This document shows, piece after piece, positions 62,258 through 64,000 of a stretch of DNA of 64,000 nt; the stretch's first letter is position 1; each line of letters begins with the position of its first letter. The notes below the pieces were generated by a model. The model did no database searches. It was not told the origin of the DNA and worked only from the letters and a program-made list of their open reading frames with translations. The position numbers and the translations under genes were made by a program. The stretch is from contig NZ_JACHVV010000006.1 of NCBI RefSeq assembly GCF_014190935.1, positions 62,001-126,000 of the forward strand, written 5' to 3'. Source of the stretch: Chryseomonas sp014190935. Lineage in GTDB: Bacteria; Pseudomonadota; Gammaproteobacteria; Pseudomonadales; Pseudomonadaceae.

Positions 62258-62398
62258 GAGCCTGTTAAAAGGCTGCTGCGCGTCGGCCAGACAGCGTTGG
62301 AAAGACCTTCGGAATGCTCATTTACCTTTTGTAAACTCCGCTTCCTCAGGTCTTTCCGCCTTGTTTGGCTCTAGCTCGCAAGCCTTTTAGCAGGCTCT
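62257..62398. repeat. Family-3 long-hairpin element, copy B
   Basis: This 142-bp element pairs AGAGCCTGTTAAAAGGCT with AGCCTTTTAGCAGGCTCT (one G-T), GCCAGAC with GTTTGGC (one G-T), GGAAAGACCT with AGGTCTTTCC, and has the tip TTTAC-CTTTT-GTAAA. It begins on the rsgA stop codon and lies between convergent rsgA and the nitroreductase gene, the same setting as copy A at 13108-13258. Confidence 0.85.
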
Positions 62399-62399
62399 A

Positions 62400-62431
62400 A
62401 AGAAAACGCCGGGCAAGCCCGGCGTTTTCTT
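62400..62431. terminator. Bidirectional terminator between rsgA and the nitroreductase gene
   Basis: AAGAAAACGCCGGGC-AA-GCCCGGCGTTTTCTT, a 15-bp perfect palindrome with A/T-rich outer arms, directly behind the family-3 element. Confidence 0.9.
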
Positions 62432-62448
62432 ACAGCAGTCGACGACCG

Positions 62449-63048
62449 TCAGCCAAAGACGCGGAAGCGCTCGGCGTCGTCCATGAAGCCCTTCTCCGGG
62501 AAGTCGCCTTCGTTGGAACCGAAGGGCATCTGGGCGCGCAGGTGCCAGGTCTCCGGCAGCTTCCACTCGGCGGCGGCCAGGGCATCGGGCAGCGGATTGT
62601 AGTGCTGCAGGCTGGCGCCGATGCCGGCGTTGGCCAGGGCCGTCCACACGGAGAACTGGGCGATGCCGCTGGCCTGCTCCGACCAGATGGGGAAGTTGTC
62701 GGCGTAGGCGGGATACTTGTCCTGCAGGCCGGCAACCACATGCCGATCCTCGTAGAACAGCACGGTGCCGGCGCCGGCCGCGAAGCTGTTGATCTTGCCT
62801 TCGGTGGCGGCAAAGGCGTCGGCCGGCACGATCTGCCGCAGCGCCTGCATGACGAAGCCCCAGAACTTGTCGCTCTCGGCGCCGAACAGGATCACCGCGC
62901 GCGAGCTCTGCGAGTTGAAGGCGGAGGGCGACAGCTTGACCGCGTCCTGGATCAGCGCGGTGACCTGGTCCTGGGCCAGCGGCAGATTCTTGCCCAGCGC
63001 GTACTGGCTGCGGCGGCGCTTGATGGTGTCGATAAAGGCGTTGCTCAT
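62449..63048 (-). CDS. Nitroreductase family protein (FMN-dependent)
   Basis: The 199-residue flavoprotein starts at 63048 (MSNAFIDTIKRRRSQYALG). The R-R-S-Q-Y start with PSAFNSQSSRAVILFG and NPLPDALAAAEW places it in the branch of small nitroreductases related to fungal Frm2/Hbn1, which reduce nitro- or quinone-type compounds with NAD(P)H. GGGAGCC-type ribosome site upstream of the ATG (GGAGCC on the minus strand). In P. aeruginosa rsgA and motB are adjacent as I recall, so this gene is an insertion into that order. Confidence 0.85.
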   Translation of the reverse strand: MSNAFIDTIKRRRSQYALGKNLPLAQDQVTALIQDAVKLSPSAFNSQSSRAVILFGAESDKFWGFVMQALRQIVPADAFAATEGKINSFAAGAGTVLFYEDRHVVAGLQDKYPAYADNFPIWSEQASGIAQFSVWTALANAGIGASLQHYNPLPDALAAAEWKLPETWHLRAQMPFGSNEGDFPEKGFMDDAERFRVFG

Positions 63049-63211
63049 CGGGAGGCTCCTGCAAGGGAATCGGAGATCGGGAGACCGCGCGCGAGGGCGC
63101 AAGGTGCCCGATCCGGCATGAAACCCCTGCAGCTTAACCAGCCATGCCCAGGCCAACGGACGAAAAAACCGAACGCTAGCAGCGAATTTTCCTATCGATC
63201 GCCGTGGCCGT

Positions 63212-64000
63212 TCAGGGCTTGCCCTGGATGACGCCGGCGTCGAAGGCATTGACCTGCTGCTTGAAGGCCGCGTTGTTGATGGGTTGCGCCAGGTTGCTGG
63301 TGGCGCTGACGCCACCACTGGAGACCCCGCTCCGGCTGGCCGCCGGTGCGGCGCTAGCCGCGGGCTTGGGCGCCTGGTTGCCGCCGGCGCGGCCCTCGAT
63401 GGCCTGCTGGGCCTTCTTGGTCAGCACGATGATGTCGATGCGGCGGTTGACCGGATTGAGCGGATGCTCGCGATCGAAGGGGGCCGAGGAGGCATAGCCG
63501 ACGATTCGCGCCACCTGCTCTTCCGGATAGCCACCGGCGACCAGCGCCCGACGTGCGGCGTTGGCGCGACCGGCGGACAATTCCCAGTTGCTGAAGTCGC
63601 CCTTGCCGTTGTAGCGCGCCGCGTCGGTATGACCGCTGATGCTGATCTTGTTCGGCACCTGGCGGATGGTGTCGGCCATGGCCAGCAGGATGTCCTCGAA
63701 ATAGGACTTCAGCCGCGGGCTGCCGGAGTCGAACATCGGCCGGTTGTCGGCATCGACGATCTGGATGCGCAGGCCGTCCTGGGTGATCTCCAGCAGGATC
63801 TGGTCCTTGAATTTCTGCAGCTCCGGATTCTGCTCGATCTTGTTCTGCAGTTCCTGCAGCAACAGCTCCAGGCGCTCCTTGTCGACCTGCTCGGCGATCT
63901 TTTCCGCCTGGCTCGGATCCATCTTCGCCTGGCTGGCATCCTTCTGCTGCTGGGCGGCGTCGTTGGGCTGGCGCTTGTCGGACGGATCGGGCGCCTGGGT
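63212..64000 (-). CDS. motB: Flagellar stator protein MotB, C-terminal part (runs off the right edge)
   Basis: The visible 262 codons hold the periplasmic part: the alanine/glutamine/lysine-rich plug-linker region (DAAQQQKDASQAK), then the OmpA/MotB peptidoglycan-binding domain (ISISGHTDAARY, NWELSAGRANAARRAL, VNRRIDIIVL) and a long low-complexity tail (GRAGGNQAPKPAASAAPAAS). The N-terminal span with the proton-carrying Asp is outside the window. An internal ATG at 63922 is not the start. Gene order with rsgA and orn supports MotB. Confidence 0.92.
   Translation of the reverse strand, partial: TQAPDPSDKRQPNDAAQQQKDASQAKMDPSQAEKIAEQVDKERLELLLQELQNKIEQNPELQKFKDQILLEITQDGLRIQIVDADNRPMFDSGSPRLKSYFEDILLAMADTIRQVPNKISISGHTDAARYNGKGDFSNWELSAGRANAARRALVAGGYPEEQVARIVGYASSAPFDREHPLNPVNRRIDIIVLTKKAQQAIEGRAGGNQAPKPAASAAPAASRSGVSSGGVSATSNLAQPINNAAFKQQVNAFDAGVIQGKP

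Overview
The window is one chromosomal segment of a GC-rich gammaproteobacterium, almost certainly a Pseudomonas. The main evidence is the right-hand 33 kb. Reading down the minus strand from motB, it runs motB ... rsgA ... orn ... queG / nnr-tsaE-amiB-mutL-miaA-hfq-hflX-hflK-hflC-hisZ-purA, then tRNA-Leu / rnr-rlmB / rpsF-rpsR-DUF2232-rplI / dnaB. This is the order I remember for the PA4931-PA4953 region of P. aeruginosa. A species in the P. oryzihabitans/psychrotolerans neighbourhood is possible, but that is a guess.

Left part (1-5.3 kb): aerobic cobalamin (corrin ring) genes in two divergent arms, cobI-cobH-cobG on the minus strand and cobL, cobK-cobM on the plus strand. No C1-methyltransferase (CobF or CbiD) is seen, and a 428-bp repeat-filled gap separates cobL from cobK. 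From 5.4 to 10.4 kb there is a complete 2-deoxyribose module: deoC (aldolase), deoR (repressor), and a deoK-deoP-deoM operon (kinase, FucP-type permease, mutarotase-like protein) with a palindromic operator over its promoter. From 10.5 to 16.8 kb lies an uncharacterised catabolic block: a DUF3100 membrane protein divergent from a LysR regulator, then an operon of a 3-hydroxyisobutyrate-dehydrogenase-like enzyme, an aldehyde dehydrogenase and an M20 amidohydrolase. From 17.2 to 23.2 kb are the five urea ABC transporter genes urtABCDE, preceded by what looks like an NtrC/sigma-54 control region. Then come aroQ with a quinate/shikimate-dehydrogenase-type gene, a YgiQ-family radical SAM protein, aroP, and a GtrII-like membrane glycosyltransferase.

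Middle and right (30.5-64 kb): conserved housekeeping genes for replication (dnaB), translation (rpsF, rpsR, rplI, miaA, rlmB, rsgA, twin tRNA-Leu), RNA turnover (rnr, orn, hfq), membrane quality control (hflKC), mismatch repair (mutL), wall splitting (amiB), metabolite repair (nnr) and queuosine synthesis (queG). Three departures from the conserved order stand out: a single-domain response regulator between rlmB and rpsF, a ddl-type ligase directly after dnaB, and a type VI secretion lipase effector (PAAR-Tle1) with a DUF2931 lipoprotein and a TRIC-type channel between queG and orn.

Three families of intergenic repeats are present. Family 1 is a CCCTCACCCC...GGGAGAGGG palindrome, clustered at 3.5, 18.5 and 27.2 kb. 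Family 2 is GTAGGTTGGG...CCCAACCTAC, present as four inverted pairs. Family 3 is a roughly 140-150-nt long hairpin with two copies at 13.1 and 62.3 kb; these differ by compensating changes that keep the stem paired, and I regard it as the most novel signal here. I see no CRISPR array, transposase, integrase or rRNA.
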